NCBI GenBank assembly: GCA_002352105.1
Contig: DEHV01000008.1
Span: forward strand, 47,523 to 63,119
Source: Chitinophagaceae bacterium UBA2791
GTDB lineage: Bacteria > Bacteroidota > Bacteroidia > Chitinophagales > Chitinophagaceae
Length of the DNA stretch: 15,597 bases
Reading direction: 5' to 3'
Positions 1 through 7,327 of the stretch are shown here, piece after piece. Position numbers and translations under genes: made by a program. The notes under the pieces were generated by a model. That model saw only the letters and a program-made list of their open reading frames with translations, ran no database searches and was not told the DNA's origin. The first letter of the stretch is position 1; every line of letters starts with the position of its first letter.

Positions 1-510
1 GGCTTTGGCGCTTTGGGCGAAGGCTATGCAGCAGACAGATGTAAGGAAATAATGCTTGCTAAGGGCATAACGGCGGGTTTGATAAATGCTACAGGAGATA
101 TACAAGCATGGGGTAAAGAGCCCGACGGACAACCGTGGACCATAGGCGTCAACGACCCTTTTAGATTTGGAGAGCTGATTGGTATTCTATCCGTAGAAGG
201 AGCGATAACAACCTCCGGCAGTTATGAAAAATATGCCATCATTAACGGCAAAAGATATGCGCATATTATTAACCCCTCGACCGGCTATCCCGCTTCGGGC
301 CTGACAAGCGTAACCGTGACAGGACCAAGCGCTGAGTTCGCCAATGCCTTAAGCGCTTCTATAATGGTATTGGGAAAAAGGAAGGGATTGCAATTGATCA
401 AATCGTTCCCCGCCTATTCATGTTTTATTATTGCAGATAATGGCAAATATTATGCTTCGAAAAACTTTGATATGATCGACTCTCCTACCCGATCAGCGTA
501 TTCCAGATGA
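1..510 (+). CDS. apbE: FAD:protein FMN transferase (ApbE family), 5' end outside the window
   Basis: This is the C-terminal part of an ApbE-type flavin transferase, which moves FMN from FAD onto a Ser/Thr of a target protein, usually in the periplasm. The frame is open from base 1, which reads GFGALGEGYAADR, a normal internal ApbE motif, so the TTG at 13 is not a real start. Other family landmarks are INATGDIQAWGKEPDGQPW, TSGSYEKY and HIINPSTGYP, the last matching the family's HIxDPxTGYP loop. The segment that normally reads D-A-L-x-T, whose Asp and Thr bind Mg2+ in characterised enzymes, reads N-A-L-S-A here (343-357), so metal binding may be altered. The stop lies 26 bp inside the 3' end of the convergent eboF gene. 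The family call is secure; activity and target are not. Confidence 0.88.
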   Translation, partial: GFGALGEGYAADRCKEIMLAKGITAGLINATGDIQAWGKEPDGQPWTIGVNDPFRFGELIGILSVEGAITTSGSYEKYAIINGKRYAHIINPSTGYPASGLTSVTVTGPSAEFANALSASIMVLGKRKGLQLIKSFPAYSCFIIADNGKYYASKNFDMIDSPTRSAYSR

Positions 511-1837
511 TATCATGGACCTGGACGGCGGTTATTTCCGTTTTATCAGCAACGCCAGAAGAGATCAGCACAGGATAATAAGAGGGATCGCAAAATAAAC
601 TTCCATGCGAGCCCTTTACCAGGCTGGCGTCCAGGGGGATCACATCCATAACATAACGGAAACCTGCTTTTTTTCGCAATAGCTTATAGGCTGCGCGCGT
701 CTTGGAGCGCATAAACAACTCCACGGGATCATACCCTGGCTTCTTGTGAATATCCACTGCCCGGGCATAGTCTGGCGCCCTGGCGTCGTCGAGCCAGAAA
801 TAATAAGCAAACCAACTGCTGTTGTCCGCCGCCAACACCAGGTCTCCCGCCCTTTCATGATCAATATGGTATTGCTTCTGGGCCTCGCGATCCAATACCA
901 GGGCCACTCCCGGTAAGGAGCCGACCAATGCTTTTACCTGGCGTTCTACGGAGGGATCGTTGATATAAATATGCGCTACCTGGTGATCGGCAACCGCGAA
1001 AGCCTTAGAAGCTCCGGCGTCGAGCAGTTCCAGGCCGCGCTCGACCCTTATGCCGAGCAAACCGTTTTCCCGAAGCGCCCTGTTGATATAGACTGGCCTG
1101 TTTATGGGAGAGATGCCGTATTCGGACAAAAGGATGATCCGGGCGCCTGCGGCGGTATAATAATCAACCAATTGTTCCACTACGCGATCGATCTGCTGGA
1201 GATCGGCGCTGATCTTCGACAGGTCGTCGCCATATTTCTGCAGGCAATAGTCGAGGTGCGGCAGGTAGATAAGCGATAGCGTAGGATGATATTTCCGATC
1301 CGTATAAATGGAAGCATCGGCGATCCACTGGCTGGAACGGATATTCGACCCCGGCCCCCAGAAGCTGAAAAGCGGAAACTGCCCCAGCTTATCCTGCAAT
1401 TCATCCCTGAGTTCCGCAGGATGCGAATAACAATCCGGGACCTTACGGCCATCGGCCAGGTAATTGGGGCGGGGCGTAACCGAATAATCGGCGCCGGAAT
1501 ACATATTATACCACCAGAACATTTGAGCGACCGTAAAGGAAGGATCGATCTTTTTCGCCTTCTCCCATATCTTTTCGCCCTGCACCAGCTTATTGGATTG
1601 TTTCCAGAATTTCACTTCACACTCCACCCTGTCGTACCAACCATTACCCACGATCCCATGTTCGCCCGGCCATTTACCGGTTAAGAAGGTCGATTGCACC
1701 GAAGTGGTCACCCCGGGCAAAACCGGTTTGATGGTTTGCAACTGATTGGCGGCGATATATTTTTTTAAGAAAGGCGTATGATCGCCTATCAGCGAAGAAG
1801 ACAATCCAACAATATCAATTACTGCGGTCTTATGCAT
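485..1837 (-). CDS. eboF: EboF, alkaline-phosphatase-superfamily hydrolase
   Basis: This 450-residue protein belongs to the type I phosphodiesterase / nucleotide pyrophosphatase branch of the alkaline phosphatase superfamily and sits last in the ebo order. Visible features are Asp8 in AVIDIVGL, the PGVTTSVQSTFLTG block with the probable nucleophile Thr44 (or Thr45), PHLDY with Asp196, DHQVAHIY (Asp284, His285, His289) and GSHGS with His411. Where most relatives have S-D-H-G, it reads SEYG (238-241), so the second metal site looks different. From memory this variation is shared by EboF-like proteins, so it need not be a defect. No signal peptide or membrane segment is seen, suggesting a cytoplasmic enzyme. 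It starts 11 bp after eboE. The substrate is unknown; by context it would remove a phosphate or phosphodiester from an ebo intermediate. Confidence 0.88.
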   Translation of the reverse strand: MHKTAVIDIVGLSSSLIGDHTPFLKKYIAANQLQTIKPVLPGVTTSVQSTFLTGKWPGEHGIVGNGWYDRVECEVKFWKQSNKLVQGEKIWEKAKKIDPSFTVAQMFWWYNMYSGADYSVTPRPNYLADGRKVPDCYSHPAELRDELQDKLGQFPLFSFWGPGSNIRSSQWIADASIYTDRKYHPTLSLIYLPHLDYCLQKYGDDLSKISADLQQIDRVVEQLVDYYTAAGARIILLSEYGISPINRPVYINRALRENGLLGIRVERGLELLDAGASKAFAVADHQVAHIYINDPSVERQVKALVGSLPGVALVLDREAQKQYHIDHERAGDLVLAADNSSWFAYYFWLDDARAPDYARAVDIHKKPGYDPVELFMRSKTRAAYKLLRKKAGFRYVMDVIPLDASLVKGSHGSLFCDPSYYPVLISSGVADKTEITAVQVHDIIWNTLIG

Positions 1838-1848
1838 GTTTTACAGAT

Positions 1849-3057
1849 TCAATGATTAAGCAATCCGTTAACCCATTGTATTTCCCTGATGATCGACGCA
1901 TCCAGCGGCGCTTTTATCTCGTCCGGCAATACTTCCCAGGTATAGGTCTCTATTTCGAGGTGCCTGGTAAAAGGCGTCTGGCGCTGGATATGCAGCGTTG
2001 CCGCGATATCCTCCTGCGTAGATTGCAATACGCCATAATCCCGGAGGAAGACCGGAACATGATAATGCGCCCTCCATTCCGCAGCGGCCATATCTTGCGC
2101 ATCTGCCAGCGCCAGGGGCATATCTGCATATCTTTTCAGCTGCCCGTCCTTTTGTTTGGCCACGACCTGGTGCAGGTACACCGGTTCGTCGAAAACTTTA
2201 AAAGCATCCATCACAGCTCTCCTGCCGGCCATATCCTCCGGAATACTGGCTTTCAGCGCGGCGCTGATCTGTAGCTTACCGATCTTAATCCCAAGTCCGC
2301 GCAATTGCCGGATAACCGATCCGTGATCTTCATATCCCACGGCAAAATGACAAACATCATAACACAATTGAACATGCTCCTTCAGCGCAGGTATCGCCTG
2401 ATCCTCTTCGTATCCGAATTTTTCCAGTAAATACGCGGCGCCCAGGGGCAGCAGCCAATCCGTATACCATTCTATAAACTCAACGCCGTTTTCCAACAGG
2501 CCGTCAGGCTCGGGTTCTATATCGATATGTATTGATTTCCCGGTCGTTCTTTTAATCTGAATAAGGGTTTCCACAACCTGCAGCAGGTTCAACGTAGCCG
2601 TTTCAAAAATGCTATCCCAGTCCTCGCGATCATGCCAAAACCTATAGGTCAGGGGCGAGGTAGAAATTCCCCCTTCCATATCCGGGGGCAGCAACGCCGC
2701 CAATACCTGCGCCAGCCGTATCGTATAGGATACGCGGAGGGCAGTCGTCCAGTCCGGCTGATGCACCCTGTCCTTCACCTGCTCATGATGAAATCCTCCA
2801 TAAGGAAACCCGTTCATGGTAAACACATAAGCGTCCTGTTCCTGCAGCCACTGCTTGAATGTTTCGAGGTTCTGTTCCTTGCGCAGTTCCAGGCTTGCGG
2901 CATTCGCCAGCCTTAGCCCGATGCCAAAGGGCTTATCGGGCGATACTTTTTTTTTAATATTCGGAATATGGCGCTGAAGCTGGTCAAAATGATCTGCCCA
3001 GGTTTCTCCCGCATGAATATTGGTACAATAGGTCAGTTGTCCGTATGGCGTTTGCAT
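1849..3057 (-). CDS. eboE: EboE, xylose-isomerase-like TIM-barrel protein
   Basis: This 402-residue protein resembles sugar phosphate isomerases/epimerases and AP-endonuclease-like TIM barrels and matches EboE ('metabolite traffic protein'). The chosen ATG at 3057 gives the family-like N-terminus MQTPYGQLTYCTNIHAGETW and lies 2 bp after the eboD stop. A longer in-frame start at 3090 would overlap eboD by 31 bp. Conserved-looking segments include TMNGFPYGGFH (80-90), EGGISTSPLTYR, HIDIEPEPDG (Glu181, Glu183) and CYDVCHFA (Asp234, His237). These Glu, Asp and His residues are the kind that bind a divalent metal in this fold. There are no membrane segments. The reaction is unknown; isomerisation or epimerisation of a polyol or sugar phosphate made by EboD is a reasonable inference. 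Confidence 0.88.
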   Translation of the reverse strand: MQTPYGQLTYCTNIHAGETWADHFDQLQRHIPNIKKKVSPDKPFGIGLRLANAASLELRKEQNLETFKQWLQEQDAYVFTMNGFPYGGFHHEQVKDRVHQPDWTTALRVSYTIRLAQVLAALLPPDMEGGISTSPLTYRFWHDREDWDSIFETATLNLLQVVETLIQIKRTTGKSIHIDIEPEPDGLLENGVEFIEWYTDWLLPLGAAYLLEKFGYEEDQAIPALKEHVQLCYDVCHFAVGYEDHGSVIRQLRGLGIKIGKLQISAALKASIPEDMAGRRAVMDAFKVFDEPVYLHQVVAKQKDGQLKRYADMPLALADAQDMAAAEWRAHYHVPVFLRDYGVLQSTQEDIAATLHIQRQTPFTRHLEIETYTWEVLPDEIKAPLDASIIREIQWVNGLLNH

Positions 3058-3059
3058 GA

Positions 3060-4214
3060 TCAATGTTTTGATGAAAAGGAGGAAACCCATTGGACCGACC
3101 GGATCAGGATATCCGTATCCAGCTCATGCGTTTCTTCCCCGCTTCCGATGGCCGACAATAACATGATCGTTAACCGTCCGCCCAGGTGTTCGCGAAATTC
3201 GTTCAATCCTTTCAAAATAGGGCTCTCCCCGTCCCTGATCTCCATCAGCGGATGCGTAAGAGCAAAGCCCAGCGCCGTTAATACGCTGAGGATATCCCTG
3301 GCATCTTCCTCTTTCAGCATACCGGATAAAAAAGAATAAGCGCTGTCCAGGGCAATGCCCATTGCCACCGCCTCCCCGTGCCTTATGCCGAACCCCGAAA
3401 GCTGCTCCAGCTTATGCGCGCTCCAATGGCCAAAATCGAGCGGTCGCGAGGAACCCATTTCAAAGGGATCTCCCCCGCGTATATGTTCCATGTGCAGGGC
3501 GGCGCAACGTTTTATCAGGTATTGCATAGCTTCCATATCCCGGGACGCCAGCGCGCCCGCATTCTTTTTTATCCATTCAAAAAAAGCGCTGTCTTTGATC
3601 AGGGCCACTTTTACCGCTTCCGAGATACCGGATCGCCAATCTGCATCGGAAAGCGTGGTCAGAAAGAAAGAATCGTTAAAGACTGCTACGGGCGGCACAA
3701 AGGATCCGAGAAAATTTTTCTTTCCCAGGTAGTTAATGCCGTTTTTGACGCCCACGCCCGAATCGTTTTGCGAGAGTACCGTAGTAGGGATCCTGATATG
3801 CCTGATCCCGCGGTGCGATACGGCGGCCGCATATCCGACGAGGTCGAGCACAGCGCCGCCTCCAATGGCGACAATATAGGAATGCCGGTCGATGCCGAAA
3901 CGATCCACTGCGCGAACGATCTCATAAAAATACTGCTCTGTATTCTTACAGCTTTCGCCTCCCGGCGCGATCATGATCTCCCTGATTAAGGTAAAAGCAG
4001 GCAGGTCGCTGAAATAATTGGTTATCTGGTCCGGCAAATCGGGATGGCATGCTGCAACCCCGCCATCCACTACAAAAAAAACCTTTTTCGCTTCCTCCCC
4101 TGAAACGCCGTTCAGGAAATCCCGGAACACAGGATTGGCCGGCTCAAATAATTTATGGGTGAAAAAAACATTGTATTCAAACCTCACGCTAAACGCTTGC
4201 TGTAAATGATTCAT
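3060..4214 (-). CDS. eboD: EboD, sugar phosphate cyclase of the 3-dehydroquinate synthase superfamily
   Basis: This 384-residue protein is a DHQS-like cyclase. The NAD-binding glycines lie in AIGGGAVLDLVGYAA (116-130), and three expected zinc ligands are present: Glu199 (GISEAVK), His263 (DFGHWSAHKLE) and His279 (GIRHGEAV). The loop IPTTVLSQNDSGVGVKNG and the GKKNFLGSF block also fit. The family cyclises sugar phosphates into carbocycles using transient NAD oxidation and phosphate elimination. Members include 3-dehydroquinate, 2-deoxy-scyllo-inosose and 2-epi-5-epi-valiolone synthases, so a shikimate role should not be assumed. Its place between eboC and eboE identifies it as EboD, whose substrate is undetermined. 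It starts 82 bp after eboC, one of two larger gaps in the cluster, and ends 2 bp before eboE. Confidence 0.9.
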   Translation of the reverse strand: MNHLQQAFSVRFEYNVFFTHKLFEPANPVFRDFLNGVSGEEAKKVFFVVDGGVAACHPDLPDQITNYFSDLPAFTLIREIMIAPGGESCKNTEQYFYEIVRAVDRFGIDRHSYIVAIGGGAVLDLVGYAAAVSHRGIRHIRIPTTVLSQNDSGVGVKNGINYLGKKNFLGSFVPPVAVFNDSFFLTTLSDADWRSGISEAVKVALIKDSAFFEWIKKNAGALASRDMEAMQYLIKRCAALHMEHIRGGDPFEMGSSRPLDFGHWSAHKLEQLSGFGIRHGEAVAMGIALDSAYSFLSGMLKEEDARDILSVLTALGFALTHPLMEIRDGESPILKGLNEFREHLGGRLTIMLLSAIGSGEETHELDTDILIRSVQWVSSFSSKH

Positions 4215-4296
4215 TTCTGTGCTTTCTGATAATGATTTAGGCCTTGCAATAATAATATAGTCTATGCTAAAAATAAGTTATTGCGGAACATTGCCC

Positions 4297-5199
4297 TCAG
4301 GTAACGGCAAAAAGTTTCGCTAACAACAGGGAAACCGGCAGCAGCAGTAAGATCGCCAATGCAAAATAAGGAAATCCAAATGCGGAGGCCCAGGCGGCAT
4401 TCATAATGATCAGCGCCAGCACGCCCGCTTTTACCGCTTTCCCGATCAGGGGGCCTGCGGGATGGCGAATGGCTTTTAACAATGGAGGAAAGATCATCAA
4501 TGCGAATAAAGCCGTAAAAACAGCCGCTATTCCCAATGCCTGGCGATTGGCCGCAGCCAGAAGAATGCTTAATATCACCGCCGCATATAGCAATGCGGCG
4601 CCATACAGCGTAGTTTGTTTACCTCCGTGCACTTCTCCCCTGCTGATCATGGTAATTGCGGCCACATAGATCACCGGAACGATGCTGATCCATCCATACT
4701 GCTCCAATACCTGCGGCGCAATACTCATTCCCAGCAATAAATTCAGTCCCCGGCAAATGCCCATATTCAGGGGACCTAAAAAAGAATGGTGTTTGGACCA
4801 TTTATCGTATACCAGGGAAGCAAGCGCAATACCTATTGCCAGCAATCCGGAGAGGGAGAAGGGCCCCGGTTCATGGACCAGCGACGCGGCCAATATTCCA
4901 AGAAGCAATAACGCCGCGCCGAATACCATTGCAGCCCTCTTGCTGATCAAACCGCTGGGTATCGGCCTTTCCGGGCGTTCCAGCCGGTCGAGTTCCGCGT
5001 CGAAAACATCGTTAAAGACCACTCCTCCCCCGTACAATCCTATCGTAGCTATGGTCAACAGCGCGATGGGAACAGGATCCCATTCGGGCCCGGATAGATA
5101 TCCCGCAACCGCGATACCCGCTAAAATATCAGAGACCGCCGTAACGATATTAGCCAATCTCATCAAACGCAGGAAGCCGATAAGCTTAAGCGCATTCAT
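4297..5199 (-). CDS. eboC: EboC, UbiA-family prenyltransferase
   Basis: This 300-residue polytopic membrane protein is a UbiA-type prenyltransferase and the only obviously membrane-embedded Ebo protein. The first Asp-rich motif is intact as NDVFDAELD (63-71), and a second motif reads YDKWSKHH (131-138). NMGICRG (145-151) also matches the family. About eight to nine hydrophobic segments follow one another to the C-terminus. I start at 5199 (MNALKLIGFLRLMRLANI), 4 bp after the eboB stop with an AGGTAA sequence upstream; an in-frame ATG at 5274 would lie inside eboB and adds a non-membrane tail. The family joins a polyprenyl diphosphate to an aromatic ring, sugar or polyol. Here the acceptor could be the cyclitol-like product of EboD, but that is inference. 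Confidence 0.9.
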   Translation of the reverse strand: MNALKLIGFLRLMRLANIVTAVSDILAGIAVAGYLSGPEWDPVPIALLTIATIGLYGGGVVFNDVFDAELDRLERPERPIPSGLISKRAAMVFGAALLLLGILAASLVHEPGPFSLSGLLAIGIALASLVYDKWSKHHSFLGPLNMGICRGLNLLLGMSIAPQVLEQYGWISIVPVIYVAAITMISRGEVHGGKQTTLYGAALLYAAVILSILLAAANRQALGIAAVFTALFALMIFPPLLKAIRHPAGPLIGKAVKAGVLALIIMNAAWASAFGFPYFALAILLLLPVSLLLAKLFAVT

Positions 5200-5203
5200 G
5201 TGC

Positions 5204-6190
5204 TTACCTGATAAAGATTGAGTTTTTATCGATTTTCGGAACCTGTCCCCCGCGAAGCACCGTATTTCCGCCAAACTTCAGGCTTTGATCAATGGTCTTG
5301 ACGGCGGAAAAATCCTCTTCGCTGATCTGGCCGCTTTGTCCGAATGCAGTGATCGCATTCTGATAGGTTACCAGGCGGATCGTCTCATCCGGAATGCCGC
5401 GTATCTTCATCAGGGCGGCCGTTTTGGGCACCGCGAGCGGATCGCTGATTCCCCAGTCGGCCGCCGAATTGATCATGATGCGTTCGGGGCCGTACTGTTT
5501 TACCAGTTCCACCATCCGTTCATTGCCCATTTTGGTGAAGGGGTAGATCGTAAACGCCGCCCAGAAGCCCCTGTCCAACACTTCTTTCACAGTTTCCTCG
5601 TTGTTGTGGTCCACGATCACCATGGCCGGATCCAGCCCGTGTTCCAGGGCGATGTCCATGCTCCGCGACGCGCCTCTTTTCTTATCCCGGTGCGGGGTAT
5701 GTATCTGCACGGGAAGGCCGGCTTCTTTTGCCAGGTCCAGCTGCAGCCGGTAATATTTTTCCTCCGCGGCCGTCTGATCGTCAAAACCGATCTCGCCGAT
5801 GCCGACCACGCCCTCTTTGTACGCAAAAAGAGGCAGGATCTCCATCACTTCCTCTGCCAGCGGCTCATTATTCGCTTCGCGCGAATTCAATCCGATCGTA
5901 CAAAAATGTTTAATGCCAAATTGCGAAGCGCGAAAACGCTCCCATCCGACAAGGCTGCTGAAATAATCCCTGAAGCTTGCCAGCCCGGTGCGCGGCTGCC
6001 CCAACCAGAAAGCCGGTTCGATCAGGGCGACAACGCCCGCATCCGCCATCGCCTGGTAATCGTCGGTCGTACGGGATACCATATGGATATGGGGATCAAA
6101 AAAGCGCATTCCCCTTACCTGTTCCAGGTAAGACATATCCTTGATCCCGGGCTGAAGGTTCTCTTCGGTTATAGTATGACTGCAACACAT
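5204..6190 (-). CDS. eboB: EboB, TatD-like metal-dependent hydrolase
   Basis: This protein of up to 328 residues is a TatD/amidohydrolase-type TIM barrel and matches EboB. Metal-site residues are in the usual order: HIH (34-36), Glu133 in GEIGFD, His164 and His167 in IHTPHR, His195 in VDHNNEE, and Asp245 in NSAADWG. The sequence FDPHIHMVSRTTDDYQAM after the start is typical of the family. The start is uncertain. The longest frame begins at 6190, but ATG at 6136 (MSYLEQVRGMRFF), directly behind AAGGAT, gives a shorter and possibly more natural N-terminus. It follows eboA by 84 bp (or 138 bp for the shorter start) and ends 4 bp before eboC. Hydrolysis of a phosphorylated or amide intermediate is possible; the substrate is unknown. 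Confidence 0.88.
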   Translation of the reverse strand: MCCSHTITEENLQPGIKDMSYLEQVRGMRFFDPHIHMVSRTTDDYQAMADAGVVALIEPAFWLGQPRTGLASFRDYFSSLVGWERFRASQFGIKHFCTIGLNSREANNEPLAEEVMEILPLFAYKEGVVGIGEIGFDDQTAAEEKYYRLQLDLAKEAGLPVQIHTPHRDKKRGASRSMDIALEHGLDPAMVIVDHNNEETVKEVLDRGFWAAFTIYPFTKMGNERMVELVKQYGPERIMINSAADWGISDPLAVPKTAALMKIRGIPDETIRLVTYQNAITAFGQSGQISEEDFSAVKTIDQSLKFGGNTVLRGGQVPKIDKNSIFIR

Positions 6191-6274
6191 ATCTTAATGA
6201 ATTATTTTTTCAAACAATATATAACAACAACGATCTTACGGACTGCGCTTTCTTATGCAGGAGATCGCCCGGAT

Positions 6275-7159
6275 CTATGCGGGCTCTGCGATCTTTTCCG
6301 CCAGTATCTGCCAGCTTAACCGCCCGCTTTCAATAGCCGATCTAAGCCCGATATTTTTATCCAGCAGGGCTTTCGCCGGGGCATAGCCGCTGTCGCGGCA
6401 GGCCAGCGCGCCCGCTTCCCTGTCCAGCGCATCCTCGCTGTTTGCCAGCCGCTCTATGTCGGGGAAAATGCGTTCATCGATAAACCTGCCGACGCAGCGC
6501 CATAACTGGGGATTCACCGGGCGGGAAGCCGCCCATCTTTCATGAGCATAATCGGATATAGTATTGGCCAGGTCTTTATTGCTCCGGCGATCGAGCCCTA
6601 TGATCAGGTGAACGGGCTTTTCCGTAAAGAAAGCTTTTAACACCAGCTGGTTCCAGGCCGGTTCCGGCAAATATTCAGCAGGATAAGGGTTATTGCAGAT
6701 GATCGCCTGCAATACATCCCCTATATTACTGCGAATGCCTTCCGTGCAACGCCATATCCAATGCTGCGGATAAGCCAGTAAGGGCAGCGCAGCATAAAGA
6801 GCCGACAATTCATTCACTTCGGCGGTCAGGAAGAGGCCTTCAATAAAACCCGTATATTTTTCCCTGTCTGAAGGGTCCGCATGCAACAAAAGCCAAACCC
6901 TGCCCAACCTGTCAGCCGTCCATCCGCTGATAGACAATCCAGGCCTGAGGGACTGTATTAATTTGTTTTGCTCCTCCGTAAGGGTAATGATCGATTTGCC
7001 TGTTTTGCGGGGCATCGCCACAAATGCGCTGCCCCATACGATAACGCTACTCTCTTTAAGGATCTTCTCCTGCAGCCAGCTCCATGCCCCGGGCGAGATA
7101 TTTTCCCGGGCGATTTCCGAAAGCAGGGGCTTTAACCGGTCGGCCTGATAATCAAACAT
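6275..7159 (-). CDS. eboA: EboA, helical protein of unknown biochemical function
   Basis: This 294-residue protein heads the ebo cluster and matches the EboA family, which has no known enzymatic activity. Recognisable blocks are WRCTEGIRSNIGDVLQA (136-152), PAWNQLVLKAFF (167-178), GLDRRSN (188-194) and DYAHERWAASRPV (203-215). The protein looks entirely alpha-helical and soluble, with no signal peptide or membrane span, and no catalytic motif is apparent. The short helical tail containing RDSGYAPAKALL suggests a repeat or scaffold type of protein. Its ATG lies 3 bp after the stop of a 54-residue reading frame that itself overlaps the glycosyltransferase gene, so eboA is probably translated from a longer message that starts upstream. 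Confidence 0.87.
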   Translation of the reverse strand: MFDYQADRLKPLLSEIARENISPGAWSWLQEKILKESSVIVWGSAFVAMPRKTGKSIITLTEEQNKLIQSLRPGLSISGWTADRLGRVWLLLHADPSDREKYTGFIEGLFLTAEVNELSALYAALPLLAYPQHWIWRCTEGIRSNIGDVLQAIICNNPYPAEYLPEPAWNQLVLKAFFTEKPVHLIIGLDRRSNKDLANTISDYAHERWAASRPVNPQLWRCVGRFIDERIFPDIERLANSEDALDREAGALACRDSGYAPAKALLDKNIGLRSAIESGRLSWQILAEKIAEPA

Positions 7160-7162
7160 AGA

Positions 7163-7327
7163 CTACGCTTTGATACGCCATTCGACAAAATGACGGCTAA
7201 ATAATTCATTCAATGCTTTATCATGGATTTCGGTAGAAATTCCCTGCAAAGATAACCCCTTTGCAGCGATTGCCGCCTTTTTAGGCGGATATTGGGCAGG
7301 CGGGAGCGAAACCGTTAACGCTGCCAT
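7163..7327 (-). CDS. Small 54-residue protein between the glycosyltransferase and eboA
   Basis: An ATG at 7325-7327 opens 54 codons ending in TAG at 7163-7165. The start overlaps the end of the upstream glycosyltransferase gene (the coding regions share 13 bp), and the stop lies only 3 bp before the eboA ATG. It therefore fits the tightly packed operon exactly, and its GCG/CCG-rich codon choice resembles the neighbours. The product begins MAALTVSLPPAQYPPKK and ends with a probable amphipathic helix, including HDKALNELFSRHFVEWRI. It is basic, cysteine-free, and has no signal peptide or membrane segment. I do not recognise the family. It is shorter than many gene-calling cut-offs, so it may be missed in annotations. 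A chance open frame of this length is possible, but both boundaries argue against that. Confidence 0.55.
   Translation of the reverse strand: MAALTVSLPPAQYPPKKAAIAAKGLSLQGISTEIHDKALNELFSRHFVEWRIKA

Noticed and set aside
971..1684. Long plus-strand open frames opposite eboF.
   Set aside because: They are antisense shadows of a well-supported gene and show no domain features.
4215..4296. Internal promoter in the 82-bp AT-rich gap before eboD (a TATTATTG-like element).
   Set aside because: The -7 match is imperfect, and AT-rich spacers yield such matches often.
7245..7265. Inverted repeat TGCAAAG/CTTTGCA overlapping TATCTTTG, looking like a promoter with an operator for eboA.
   Set aside because: It lies inside the 54-residue frame, has no -33 TTG at the right distance, and the operon spacing argues for transcription from upstream.
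7273..7288. CCGCCT-TTTT-AGGCGG hairpin as a terminator after the glycosyltransferase gene.
   Set aside because: No T tract follows on either strand, and it falls within the 54-residue frame.
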